From contig VFIW01000005.1 in the NCBI GenBank assembly GCA_006386115.1, positions 558,001-622,000 on the forward strand: a stretch of DNA of 64,000 nucleotides. The letters run 5' to 3'. The stretch comes from Globisporangium splendens (Eukaryota > Oomycota > Peronosporomycetes > Pythiales > Pythiaceae). The position numbers were made by a program, and so were the translations under genes. Within the stretch, counting starts at the first letter, position 1; each line of letters begins with the position of its first letter. Shown here in pieces: positions 33,905 to 44,744 of the stretch. The notes under the pieces were generated by a model. The model searched no databases, was not told the DNA's origin, and worked only from the letters and a program-made list of their open reading frames with translations.

Positions 33905-34723
33905 CGCTTCTGCCCGTGCACGTGGCGTTCGTCCCTCTGTCGCGCTTCCTTTGTCTGATCGGTCTTGGGAACCGAAATGAGGAAGTGTCGCCCTCTTCTT
34001 GCACTCCAACTCTCCAACTCGTCTCTTGTATAGAGGTGACTTCACATTGAGGTTTATTAGTTTAATAAAATGATTGGGTTACTGTGTAACCAGATCGTAA
34101 CCCCACAACATTCTATTAGAACTTATAACGTTATGCATTGTTTAGTCAAACACTCTCATAAATGATATTGAAGATCCGAAAGGAACCATCAAATCAGATG
34201 ACCCATTTGGGTGGTTCACTCTTTTTCTTCCACTTGTGGCTGGCAACCAACTTTGGGGGGAAAATCTCTTCCAGTGCAGTCAGTCTTTGCCTGAGCAAGC
34301 AACTTGGATATGCATGCGCGTTTGCTGCAAAGAGACCATGCACATGTTCGCGCGCAAACACACATTTTGACATGGATACGCGTCCGTCCTGACAAACAGA
34401 ATGAGCACAATCGACCGAATCGAGCACAGTGTCCCAGCACAATGACGATGCTATTAAAACGTACGCTGATGCTTTTCCCGCCGTGCGCTTGACCAGTCGC
34501 GACCATTTGATCAGATTACATGAAGAAAGACTCAACGCGCAGAATACGCTCGGGCTTGTTCCATAACGCACTCCGTGTCAAGAAACTTGCCACCTCCATG
34601 CCATCGAGGTAAGCGAGGACTGTATATTACGTATAGGATCGTTCACGAGTCTTTCTTTGGTTTGCTTGCTGTCTGTAAATATCAACACACCCTTGCGATA
34701 CGGGCGGACACGAGATATTCAAC
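33905..34723. other. Intergenic, VPS51 promoter and peroxidase 3' flank
   Basis: This is an 819-base AT-rich interval. A minus-strand open frame of 125 codons (34194-34571) has no domain character and poor codon use and was not called. Nothing else was recognised. Confidence 0.5.
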
Positions 34724-35847
34724 CTAGTCGCTGCGTGGACCAAAGAAAATGTACTTGCGCCAGCCAGTCTTCTCCGGGAACTTGACGCCGTTCTCCGTCA
34801 GCTTCTGGAACGCCGTCGAAAAGTCCTTGAACCACAAGTCCTCGTCCTTGGCGTATAATTCAACGTACTTTTTGAACTCGGGGTCTTCGACCATCACCAT
34901 ATCCGCTGGAAGCATCATCAACTCACCCGTTGGATCTTCGTACTGCATTGGACCGTTCCATTTCTTCACAGTCCACTTGGTCTCCAAAAGGAGACGGAAG
35001 AACTCGTTCGAGAACGTCCACTCGGCGTTGGTCCATGGACCGCTGTAGCCACTGCGGTCTGGGTAGCAACGGCCGATCGCGTGGGCGCCGACCAGCGCCA
35101 CGATCTCACGGTCGTTAAAACCCATTCTGTAGAACACGTCACGCACGTGGTTCGAGTTCTTCGCCTTGGAGCCCTTGTCGGCGTCTGGGAGACGACCATC
35201 TGGGGTGCACTCTGCACCGCTGGTCGCATCTGGACGACCGAGACGGAATGGCACCGAAGGGCCACCCATCTCTTCAATCATGGTAACACCAGCGAGGATG
35301 TACAAGTCGGCGTACGTGATCTCGGGGTGGTTCTTCTTGACCTTCTCAAGAGCCTTGACAGCCAAGTGGAGACCAGCGTTGCCACCGTGGTTGATCTCCG
35401 GCGCGAAACGGATGGTGCCACCCGTGGAACCACCTGAGCCGCCGTCGTACTTGCTGTACGAGCCCGACGAGTGCCACGCGAGACGCACCATCGTAGGACC
35501 CATGTAGTTGTTATCGTCAAAGATCTCGATGATCTCCTTCTTGATTTGCTCCAGATCTGGCTTCTTCTCACGCGCGTTGACCAGGTCGGTCATGGCGAAG
35601 CCACCGGCGACGGCGACACCCGCGGCGGCGAGCAGCGCAGCGCTCGGCTGGCTCTTCTTGCCCGCAGTCTTGGCGCCAGCACCCGCGGCAGACGCAAACG
35701 TGCGGGTCTTGGACACAGCAACAGCTGCAAACAGATAAAAGAACAGAACAACTCACATATGAATACGATGATCGACTGATCACACAGAAGAGAGGGGAGC
35801 TTCTGCGCACCTTGCTTGGCAGCTTGGACGGCAACACGGCGCAACAT
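34724..35847 (-). CDS. CCP1: Cytochrome c peroxidase (mitochondrial class I haem peroxidase)
   Basis: Exon 1 is 35847-35811 and exon 2 is 35724-34724 on the minus strand; the phase 1 junction gives 345 residues. The N-terminus [12 protein letters not shown] with [11 protein letters not shown] looks like a mitochondrial presequence, followed by a short hydrophobic stretch ([16 protein letters not shown]) that could be a membrane anchor or sorting signal. The distal haem pocket is [10 protein letters not shown] and the proximal site is [21 protein letters not shown], with the tryptophan used for radical transfer in yeast cytochrome c peroxidase. [20 protein letters not shown] and [14 protein letters not shown] match the C-terminal half. 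The enzyme reduces hydrogen peroxide using cytochrome c in the intermembrane space. Ascorbate peroxidase is the alternative class I family, but the anchor and C-terminal match favour CCP. Confidence 0.9.
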
Positions 35848-36611
35848 ATTGAGATCTTTCTTGGAGGGGGCTTCTGCACTGGACGCGGCGGATTCCGAAG
35901 TGAATGCAGAGACGAGAGAAGCAGGGACACCTCCCTCCCTTCCTTCCCCTCTCTCCCCGTCTTTGTTGCCGGCGAGTCGTCTTTCGAAATCCAAACGCGC
36001 TACCCCATGTCGTATGACGCAATTGGCTCGGTGGTATACAAACTCCAAGTCATGTGGAGGATATGGTCGCAAAGTGCTCAGGTGTGGTCGGACAGGCACA
36101 AAAACCGGCCAAACCAACCTTCAACAACCTTTGTGGCTCGTTTTTCCGACCGACCGCTTGAATTTAATAGAAAAACGGAGTGTGCAAAAAGCAACCGACC
36201 GGTTCGGACCGGTCAAGTGGGAGTGAACCGTGTGGAGGCACCAAACAGCTTTCGAATCACGTTTGGCAGGGGAGCGCACCGACGGAATCACACAAAGCAA
36301 ACAAACAAACCAATGTAACCGGTTTTGGACCGGTAGAAACCGCCTATACTACATCACAAGGTTGTTTTACCGACTGTCCAACTAACCGGTTTTGCATCGT
36401 TGCCATACCGACTGCCGAACAACCACAAACACAAAACCGGTGTCATATCGGTTATACTGAACGTTTTCTGACCGAGCAATTGCGCTGTAGCGCTAGCTAC
36501 CAAATGGGTACACACATCAGCGTAACCCCTCGCATGACTCACCAGCAAAATGCCGTTTTTGCGCGCGTTGGCGAACGGAAATGCGCACGTGGAGCCGCCT
36601 CCGACTGATTA
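35848..36611. other. Peroxidase upstream region dense in CCGGT palindromes
   Basis: No gene is seen. Between about 36190 and 36460 at least six copies of an (A)ACCGGT(T)-type motif occur. They include ACCGACCGGTTCGGACCGGT (36191-36210) and AACCGGTTTTGGACCGGT (36317-36334). The flanking sequence is otherwise unremarkable. Confidence 0.55.
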
Positions 36612-37157
36612 ATCGGCTATTTATTTACCTGCGGGACACCACCAGATGAAAGAGTGCCGATACCGCCACTCGACGGTGCACGTCTCGGCGTCCAAGGCAA
36701 GAAGACACCTGCCGCGATCGCGTCCTTTGTGAGCGAAGGCTTCGTGGCCGCCGACAGCGCGACAACATTTGCGCGCGTGATCATGACGGCCAAGCCGCTC
36801 GACATTGAGGATTTCTACACGCACGAGAACTACGACCAGCAGATCAAGTCGAGCGACATCACTCCGCACGCGCTCTTCTGTCTGCCGATCCGGAATGCGC
36901 ACCACGCCATCGTCGGTGTCTTCCAGGTCGTCTCCATGGTGAAAACGGAAAATGAGTCCGAGCTTCCTAGTGGTAGCAGTAACCCCTCCTCAGAGCCAGT
37001 GACCGTCTCGACAGTATCTCGTTCCTTCACGGACGCCTACAAGCGCAGCCTCGAGTTCCTCGCGGTCGTCGCGGGCTCGGCGATCTGGAACCTGATTCTC
37101 GTGCGCGAGCACCAGACCGCGCAGAACCGCATCGAGGGGAACAGTCGGCAACAGTAG
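36612..37157 (+). pseudogene. GAF-domain gene fragment lacking a start
   Basis: An open frame begins just after a TGA at 36609-36611 and runs to the stop at 37155-37157, about 181 residues, with no ATG before 36784. The core is a GAF domain of the phosphodiesterase type: FYTHENYDQQIKSSDI, then HALFCLPIRNAHHAIVGVFQ, then after a serine-rich insert FTDAYKRSLEFLAVVAGSAI. GAF domains bind cyclic nucleotides or other small ligands. The N-terminal part of the domain and any catalytic domain are missing, and coding composition starts abruptly near 36650. I read it as a truncated copy or the tail of a disrupted gene. An unseen upstream exon is possible: an AG at 36640-36641 could act as an acceptor. 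Confidence 0.6.
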
Positions 37158-37432
37158 CAGCGACAGCAGGCGTCGAGGCGACTGGCGCTTCGGCATCCGT
37201 GTCCCCAGGCACGCTCCACCCTATGCACGCTGGCTCGTCCAAGCTGCTTGTGACCCCAGACGAGGGAAGCCATCACGCGCGTTAAAGCCTTAGTGTCACT
37301 GCTTCACTTTTTCAATTTCAACCTAGTGCTATCGCTGATACACACATAACACATGCAATACACAATTCCGAATCCAAGATCACAACGAGAAGAACACACT
37401 GGGCATGTCTCCATTGAGGAGTATCAATTAGA

Positions 37433-38230
37433 TCAAAAGAAGAGCACGATGACCGTCGTGTCGTCATGGAGTGGTCGACGATCGCTACCTGGTGGTAGCT
37501 TGAGGAGCTCCTTGTACGTGAGGTTGGCTTTCGCCGCGGCGTCCTGCAACGTGCGGTCCACAAGCACGCGAGCGGCGGAATCGTACTCGCCACGCCTGAC
37601 TTGCACACCCACCGCCTCGACAGCTTCACCGTTGCTCACGAAGTCCCAGAGCCCATCGCTGCCGAGGATGACAAACTTGTCGTCGCTCTTAATCGCATGG
37701 CTTGTGACCTCCAGCACCACCGCGTTCTGAGAGGCACAGCGAGCAACTTGTCGCTAGGATCGATGCGGCCAAGTACAGCACGGCTATCGCCAGCTAAACA
37801 CACACGCACGACAACGGTCAGCAGCTACTAACGGCATCCATCATAAAGAGAGCGCATCATTACCATTGGCGACATGCAGCGTGCCTTCATGAACCAGCAC
37901 GACCAGTGCGCACGAGCCGCAACGCGCGACGGTGCTGAAGCCAGTGTGGGATGCGGGAGTGATTTGCACCATGAACTCGCGGTCTGTGCGTCCGAACGCG
38001 CGTTGGATCGCCGATGCGACTTTGCTGGGCGATGCATGCTGCTTTTCTCTTGGACGCAGCTCCTTTTCGATCTTTTCGATCAGCGTCTTGCGGACAAACT
38101 CGGCCACCTGTGCTGCAAATATACAAGAAAACCATTGAACTTAGGTCACCAAGCTCTCAGCGAGCCAACATCCCGCAGTTGACGCACCGTGGCTATCGAA
38201 AACGGCAGCGCAGACATCTCCGTTGGCCAT
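37433..38230 (-). pseudogene. Decayed PP2C phosphatase copy
   Basis: On the minus strand three pieces match the intact PP2C gene that lies immediately upstream. Piece 1 (38230-38188) reads MANGDVCAAVFDSH, so the FDGHG metal motif is changed to FDSH and everything N-terminal is missing. Piece 2 (38112-37864) is the middle (AIQRAFGRTDREFMVQ). Piece 3 (37793-37433) begins AGDSRAVLGRIDPSDKLLAV, then loses frame near 37730 and resumes in another frame with EVTSHAIKSDDKFVILGSDG. About 85 codons present in the intact copy, with the RAFGDFSLK block, are deleted at that point. Splice sites between pieces are retained. The identical exon phases argue for tandem duplication followed by decay. Confidence 0.8.
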
Positions 38231-38482
38231 CGACTGCAGTGCGGATTACCACTGTAAAGGGCTTTGAGGAAATGGAACAGAGCACCCGTATTCATTTGCA
38301 ACAAAGCAACCTTCAGTGTTGCTTGTCCCTCCCTGTGTATTGTGCAGCGTCTTCATATTGAATGTCTACAACGCTGCTGCTTCCGTCAGATTCACATGCC
38401 TGTATCGTCTCGTTGCTATCGCATCATCGACATCAACTTTCTACGGTAAACCACGATAAACTCTGGAACCTGGTTACACGTT

Positions 38483-40210
38483 CTAGTCGAAGAAGAGCAC
38501 GACAACGGTCGTGTCATCGTGACGGCGTCGGCGATGGCTGCCTGGCGGCAAGCTCAGCAAATCAGCGTACGAGATCTCGTAACGCTTGGCTGCTTTCTGC
38601 AGCGTTCGCTCCACGAGCGCACGTCCCGCGTGGTCGTAGTTGCCGAGCGCGATTTGCTCGCGCACGACATCCACAGCCTCTTCATTGCTCAAGAAGTCCC
38701 AAAGACCGTCCGAGCCGATGATCACAAACCTGTCGTTGCTGTCAATCTTATAGCTCTTGACCTCTGGGATCGCCGTGATGTACGGAGGCGAGTACGGCTC
38801 GGCAAAGTGACGCCCCGCCGTTCGATCGCCGTTCACGTATGGTCGTCCGTTGAACTCAGGGTACTTCAACGAGAAATCGCCAAACGCGCGGGTCGGTTGA
38901 AGCGCGCCTTTCACGTAGCACGACTCTGGACGGCGGCAAGTGAACGCGTTGGCCTCGCCTGGATGCTCTTTCTTCAGCTTCTCCTGCTCCGCCTTGACCA
39001 TGGCGTTCTGGTCGTTACTGAGCGGCACTGCGAGCAGCTTGTCCTTGTTGGCAGGATCGACTTTGCCCAATACCGCACGAATATCTCCCGCTGCGAATAA
39101 ACACACAAACCAAGTTGAGTGAAAATGTATCGCAAGGATATCTCACGAGGGATATTCGACTTCACAAAGCAATCACGCAATCTCACCGTTCGCGACATGG
39201 AGCGTGTCCGCGTGGATCAGCGTGAAGAGCGCACAGGAACCGCATCGCGCAACGGCGCCGAACCCCAATTTGAACGCAGGCGCAACTTGCACCATGAGCT
39301 CTCGGTCCGTGCGTCCGAACGCGCGTTGGATCGCCGACGCGATTTTATTGGACGACGCGAACTTTTCGCTCTCGCGCTCGGGGTCCTTGAACGCGTGCGA
39401 GAGCTCCTTCTGGATGTTCCCAATGAGCGTCTTACTCACGTACTCGGACACTTGCCATCCGCCTATCGTAGGACAAACGACGTATCAAACAATAGCCAAC
39501 ATACTAGGTCATGAGCAAGAACGACAGAGTTCCACGTGTCAACAAACTTACCATGGCCGTCAAATACAGCAGCGTAGACATCTCCATTGGTCGTGGTCTG
39601 CACATCAAAGCGATCTTCAATGGGCGAATTCGCCTTGTACGTCGCACAACTGAACCGCTTGGCGTGCGACTTCTCGAGCTTCTCAAAGCGCTCGCCATCG
39701 AGCGGCAACTGGAACGAACTGGCATCAAAGTCGGCGTCGTTCCCACTGTACGCTGGCGTGTACCGCGCATCGCACTGCGCTGTAGAAGACACGCCTGCGC
39801 CCGCCGCGTCCCCATTCGCGAGCGCGAGGATCGAGAACCCAATGCCGCTGACCAGGAGCGCTTGGCGGACCGAGCTCAGCGCCAGCGCCGCCTTCTTATT
39901 GTTCTATGGAGATCCACACAAGAGACGGAAGCGCGAATGAGTGGGTAAATGGAGCGAGCGACTCAGCGAAAAGCATTACAGGGCAAATGCGAGTCAGGCG
40001 GGGGATTCTGGCAACGCAGTTTCCATTTTTGAGAACAAAAACAAGCAAGGAGAGAGAAAGAGTCGGCGATCGCGTCACTCTCTCATCACCACACGACGCG
40101 CGCGCTTCTTACGTCAGCGCCACGCACCCACCGCCAGCAAACGCGTCCACTCTGCCCCATCGCCGCGTCTGACTCACCTGCTGGTTAAAGCGGCGCAGGA
40201 CGCGCGCCAT
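38483..40210 (-). CDS. Mitochondrial PP2C phosphatase, pyruvate dehydrogenase phosphatase-like
   Basis: Four minus-strand exons, 40210-40178, 39903-39552, 39462-39187 and 39090-38483, encode 422 residues. The N-terminus MARVLRRFNQQNNKKAALAL is basic and amphipathic, followed by a hydrophobic segment (ALLVSGIGFSILALA), suggesting mitochondrial import and an inner-membrane anchor. PP2C motifs follow in order: SPIEDRFD, VYAAVFDGHGGW, LHVANAGDIRAVLG, RAFGDFSLK, FVIIGSDGLWDF and the final HDDTTVVVLFF. The insertion between GDIRAVLG and RAFGDFSLK with SCYVKGALQPTR, and PPYITAIPEV after it, resemble the pyruvate dehydrogenase phosphatase (PDP) branch. It would dephosphorylate a mitochondrial enzyme, perhaps the E1 subunit; this is inferred. 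A decayed copy lies directly downstream. Confidence 0.88.
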
Positions 40211-42371
40211 CTTCACGCCCGGCATCATGCACACACGTGAGCTTTTTCAATTCCACAACGCTGTGGAGAAGGGGAAAAGAAGGGAAAATCGGACCCTGAA
40301 AGTTAATTAACATGCTTGTGATGCATTGTTACAGCATGCTGACATCAATGACACATGATTGGCTAAAATGTGTTCAAGTTGAAGTTTTCACGAGGAAAGG
40401 CATGTCTGAAGTTGTTGATGCAGTTCGCAACGTTTTTTTGGCTGGCGTTTGCAATGTGTTGGATTTTCGCAATGCGAGAAGTAGCGAAGGCAGATTATTG
40501 ACGTTGAACTGTCCGATAGACCATTCGCGGGTGCTTGCTGCAGGTACAATGGAAGAATTCCATGTAAATTGCAGAGCGCTCTCATGACTCGCAGTGCACT
40601 CACATCCCAGTAGAGGAGAGCCTCCTACACTTTCAGCAAGGACGCATCAAAGCTTCTCGAGATGACATGAAGATCACCTCTACGACGCAACCTTTTTCTT
40701 TCGTTGATCCTCTCTTTGATTTAACACACAGACAGCACATAGGCAAGCAGCAGCCCTGCGTGTTGATCCTGCAACGTGGCAGAGACACGAGCGCGAAGAG
40801 TGAGCTCTACGGACAGATCGTCAGCCAGCGTATAAGAATCGCCGCCAAAAAGAATGTTAAAACGCTTGCAGCAAGATACCCGAACGCACTGATTTGCTAC
40901 TGCATCAGCGTCACTATACCGGTATTTAGAAACAATATCCCGCATTTATACCGGTGTTTACCGACACCAACTTCAAGCTGCACAGCAGCTCCTCTCGACT
41001 GACTTAATGATCTCTTTCTGAAATGGAGATGGCGCGTGGTTTCGCCTCATTTCCATGGCGCTGCGAACATGAGCGGAAGGCTGCTGTTGGGCTGGACGTG
41101 TCAATGCGTATGTCGCATTTAAAAGCGCTCTTGATTTGTTCTTCCCTTCGTCGCCATTTGGACACATCAGATGGTGATCGCGGAGCTGGATACAAAGATG
41201 AAACTCATGCAAACAAAAAACAAGAGCACAGCTTTTATACTCGAGTCAAATCCTGTTGTTGGACGATACTTGCATGAGTTGGCAGTTTTTGCCCAGGCTG
41301 TCTCGAAAGTTCATTACATGTATGTCTTTTTGTTTTACTTTTCTAGCTCCTGTTGATGACCGTCACAAGCTGAGAATGCGCGATGCTCAGTCAGGGTAAA
41401 GCAATGCTAGAAATTGTTCCTCTTCGTTGAGCTCGCCCTTCACAATGTGGCAAAACTTGACTCAAGCACACAGATCCAACACCTTTGTGCGTGTGTGTGG
41501 CTCCCTGAAAAAGTACAATGGATGAGTGCGTGCCACGCAATCGAACATCATGACTGTGTTCTTATTCCGCACTATTGTTTGAGGAGCGCGATGCTTCTGG
41601 TGAGTCCTTGCGTCACTTGAGATTCGAACTTTTGCATTTTGCCCAAACAAACAAACAACAAAAAAAGAAAAAAAGTTGATGATCCTTTTTGTCATCGAGT
41701 TATTTCTTTTGTCGCATCCACCTGGATGCCTTCTTGCCAGCGAATGTGGATCCAAACAAATCTGCTTGAAAGATCTCATTATCCATTAGACCACGAGCAG
41801 TCGCAATCCAATAATTCACAGTGTATGCAAGATGCGAAAGAGGCACAATGAAAAAAGATGTGGAGAACCCCTTTGTCGCCTTTTGCGTCTCCAGTATTGA
41901 GATTATCATACAGCAATTGATTGATTGTTTGTTTGTCCTCTCCGTGCGGTCGTTTCTTCCGTTTTTCGTATTTTGCCCAGCATGTTTTCCTTTTCTTTCC
42001 ATGTTCGCGCTATTGTTCCATTCCGCCACCACGCTCCAGCCCCATTCAAAGCACAATCTAGGTGAAGCTGACTTGTTCTGGGCCGCCGTGGAATGTGTTA
42101 TATGGGAGCATCGAATCCCCAGTTTCCTTCTCTTTTTCCATTTTGCGTTTGTCGCCTGAGAGACCGCACGAGGCAAGGCAACCGCTCGCTCAGTGTTCCT
42201 GAGTGAAAGCGGCCGATTCCCATTTCTTCCACGGTATCTGTCTCTCGCTCCTCCTTTGGCGTGCGCGTGCATCTGGGGCATCCTTCCGTTCTTCCACTTT
42301 CAAATTTGCAGGCTTCCGTCCACATCAGAGGCTTCTCGTATACACCAGCAGCCTCAGCCTGAAAGCAAAAC
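40211..42371. other. Gene-poor region
   Basis: No convincing gene is seen in these 2.1 kb. Between about 41025 and 41350 there are short coding-like pieces (for example MVIAELDTKMKLMQTKNK), perhaps relics. CCGGT motifs occur near 40917 and 40950. A tRNA-like A-box on the minus strand near 41770-41800 is degenerate. The last 170 bases are pyrimidine-rich and probably hold the FYVE-GAF promoter. Confidence 0.45.
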
Positions 42372-43898
42372 ATGACGAAGGAGTCGCCGCGCCAGAACGA
42401 CAACTTTCTCGTGCAGCACCTCGTGGACCCGGCCGACTGGGTCGCCGACCGCGAGCGCGCACTCTGCAGCGTGTGCACGCGCCAGTTCAGCACGTTCCGC
42501 CGCAAGCACCACTGCCGCATGTGCGGTGAGATCGTGTGCAGCAACTGCACGCTGCTCAAGAACGCGTTCCTCGCCACGATCGGCTACACGCGCGTGCGTG
42601 TGTGCATCACGTGCGTGTTCAACCACGCGCACATCCAGAAAGTGCGACCGCACTCGCCACCATCGAACCAGAATGCAGCAGCGACCGCCAACAGCACAGT
42701 GACGTTGAGTTCCGAGGAATCCCGCGAGTGGATGAGCAGCCACTTGAACTCGCCGCTCTCCAACGCCGACCAAGCTGAGTATGATACGGAAGGCTCTGGC
42801 TCCAGTGACAGCTGCGAGGATGGAGCGTCCAACAACTATAGCTACAACAACAACGGCAAGTTCCAAGCGCAATACAGAAGCCCGACGATCTCGACGAGCA
42901 GCAGCACCATCAGCACCAACCAACTCGACAACGACTGGAACCCCACACACCTCGTCAGTCAAGGCAACTCTCAGGACGAGGACGCTGGTGTCGCTGCGCC
43001 AAAGTCGCAGTGGTCTCATCCATGGCCCAAGCCACCAGTCGCTGCCGATGAAGAGAGTCGTCTGCACGCACTGCGCGCACTTGGCGTGCTGAACAGTCCT
43101 CCCGAGAAGCCGTACGACATGATCTGCGACCTCGCCAAGGCGCGCCTGTCGTGCCCCATGGCTGCCGTGAGCTTCATGGACGAGCAGAAACAGTGGTTCA
43201 AGGCAAGCGTCGGCTTGGCACACAAGAATATCCCGCGCAAGATCTCGTTCTGCGCGTACACGGTGTTCACGAAGGAGCCCGTGGTCGTGCTCGACATGCT
43301 CAAGGACAAGCGCTTTGAGAGTAACCCGTTGGTCTCGGGGGCAGCGGCGGTTCGATTCTACGCGGCTGCGCCGATCCTGGACCCTTCGAGTGGTCACGCC
43401 GTCGGAAGTGTGTTTGTGCTTGACAAGCGCCCGCGCGAGTCCTGCGACGTTGCTATCCTGGAACGGCTCGCGCGCGCAGCGGCCGAGAACCTGCCGAGAG
43501 TCGAGGAGACGCCGGAGCAGGATGATTTGCTTGCGAAAGTGTCGCCAATCTCCATTGCGAAGCCTTCGAAGCAACTTGACGATTGCTATTTGCCAACGGA
43601 GGTATCGCCTCCTTCCCCTGTGAGCCGCGTCGGCACTGCTGACAAGCAAAGACCTCCATCGCCTGTCAACAACAGCTCGCTTTCTGACACGTTGATGATG
43701 GGGTCAGCGTCGCCTGGTGGCGAGCCGATGGAAGAGCTCTTGATACGCCTGCTAACGCAAAACACCGAGACGCAGCATCAATTGGCGACGCAGCAGATGT
43801 CGATCTCGCACACGCTGGGCTACCACTCGACGCAGATCAGCAAGCTCATGACGGAGTTTGCGTGCATGGAGGCCAAGATCGAGGCGCAGATCAAGTGA
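42372..43898 (+). CDS. FYVE-GAF domain protein
   Basis: A single exon encodes 508 residues. A FYVE zinc finger occupies about residues 20-90: WVADRERALCSVC, the basic RRKHHCRMCG motif, CSNCTLL and the final CITC. FYVE fingers bind phosphatidylinositol 3-phosphate on endosomes. A serine- and asparagine-rich linker (about 95-220) is followed by a GAF domain at about 225-385 (ALRALGVLNSPPEKPYDMIC, AAVSFMDEQKQWFKASVGL, ISFCAYTVF, FYAAAPILDPSSGHAVGSVF). The C-terminus has a short coiled coil (LLTQNTETQHQLATQQMSIS). FYVE-GAF pairings are expanded in oomycetes. The ligand of the GAF domain is unknown. Confidence 0.93.
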   Translation: MTKESPRQNDNFLVQHLVDPADWVADRERALCSVCTRQFSTFRRKHHCRMCGEIVCSNCTLLKNAFLATIGYTRVRVCITCVFNHAHIQKVRPHSPPSNQNAAATANSTVTLSSEESREWMSSHLNSPLSNADQAEYDTEGSGSSDSCEDGASNNYSYNNNGKFQAQYRSPTISTSSSTISTNQLDNDWNPTHLVSQGNSQDEDAGVAAPKSQWSHPWPKPPVAADEESRLHALRALGVLNSPPEKPYDMICDLAKARLSCPMAAVSFMDEQKQWFKASVGLAHKNIPRKISFCAYTVFTKEPVVVLDMLKDKRFESNPLVSGAAAVRFYAAAPILDPSSGHAVGSVFVLDKRPRESCDVAILERLARAAAENLPRVEETPEQDDLLAKVSPISIAKPSKQLDDCYLPTEVSPPSPVSRVGTADKQRPPSPVNNSSLSDTLMMGSASPGGEPMEELLIRLLTQNTETQHQLATQQMSISHTLGYHSTQISKLMTEFACMEAKIEAQIK

Positions 43899-44477
43899 GT
43901 TTGGACGTCAACCGTGATGGCAAAAAGCAGGAGAATTATGTATTATCGCTGTACCAGTTTAGTATGGCAGTCGATTATGTACGAGATCGCGCAGTGCGCG
44001 TAGTTATGTGTCAGTGAGCGTGGCGGTAGTGAGTCCATGTCGGCAGTATAGTAGTTAGTGACAGATGCGTGTGTGTGTGTGTGTGTGTGAACGATTCCCT
44101 ATAGATTTTGAAAATGGCGCGTAAGTGACTACGAATGGAATGCAAATGATATCAATTCCTCAACGCACCATGCATTCTGCTCGTCTTCACTTTGTTGATT
44201 CTGGACAAGGCAAACAAGTAACTCAGCACAGCATCACGGCAATCGGGACAAGAAGCAATTTCGCATCATACATATTTACTTTTTGTACTTATTTTGCTTT
44301 AAAACGCGTCCCCGAAATACGACGAGTCTGGACGAAAGAGAGACTTGACTGCACTGGCAAAGAGCGCAGCAGCGTCCGCCTTCCTCTCAACCAAGAGTCT
44401 CCATCTTTATCTTCGACCGCGGCAAAGCAAAAGAAACCGACACGCAGAGAAAAAAAAGGTTGCATCACGCAAAATGC
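43899..44477. other. Convergent intergenic region with GT repeat
   Basis: This is the shared 3' flank of FYVE-GAF and ACBP. A (GT)n run of about 21 bases lies at 44068-44089. No gene was recognised. Confidence 0.5.
44068..44089. repeat. (GT)n microsatellite
   Basis: About eleven GT units lie in the 3' flank of the FYVE-GAF gene. Confidence 0.9.
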
Positions 44478-44744
44478 TTACGCGTAGATGGCCTTCTGCT
44501 TCTCGATTTCTTCAATGTACTTTTGCATGGCTTCTTCAGCCGAGACGCCCTTCTTTTCGGCCCACGCAGCCCACTTGGCCTTCCCGGTCAAGTCGAACAT
44601 GCCTGGCTTGGCGGTGTTGTTGTCGCCGACGGTGGCCTGCTTGTAGTAGGCGTACAACGTGAGCTTCTCGTCGTTCGTTGGCTCCTTGGTGAAGGTCTTG
44701 GCGAGCGCGGCAGCAGCTTCGAATTGAGCCTTGAGGTCCGACAT
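44478..44744 (-). CDS. Acyl-CoA-binding protein (ACBP)
   Basis: A single minus-strand exon encodes 88 residues, the usual ACBP length. It has LTLYAYYKQATVGDNNTAKP, the core ligand-binding helix with YKQATVG, and GKAKWAAWAEKKGVSAEEAM, the second signature. ACBP binds long-chain acyl-CoA esters in the cytosol and buffers and delivers them to lipid synthesis. The start follows a short A/C-rich leader. There is no signal peptide, so it is cytosolic. Confidence 0.93.
   Translation of the reverse strand: MSDLKAQFEAAAALAKTFTKEPTNDEKLTLYAYYKQATVGDNNTAKPGMFDLTGKAKWAAWAEKKGVSAEEAMQKYIEEIEKQKAIYA

Noticed and set aside
34194..34571. 125-codon minus-strand frame between VPS51 and the peroxidase
   Set aside because: Poor codon use, no homologue recognised, AT-rich context.
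41740..41810. tRNA-like sequence on the minus strand, with an A-box-like TGGTCTAATGG and a possible CAA anticodon loop
   Set aside because: No matching acceptor stem and no T-arm with a B-box (GGTTCRANNCC) follow, so it is at best a degenerate relic.
42354..43649. 431-codon open frame antisense to FYVE-GAF
   Set aside because: The sense strand has two clear domains; the antisense protein is arginine/valine-rich shadow sequence.
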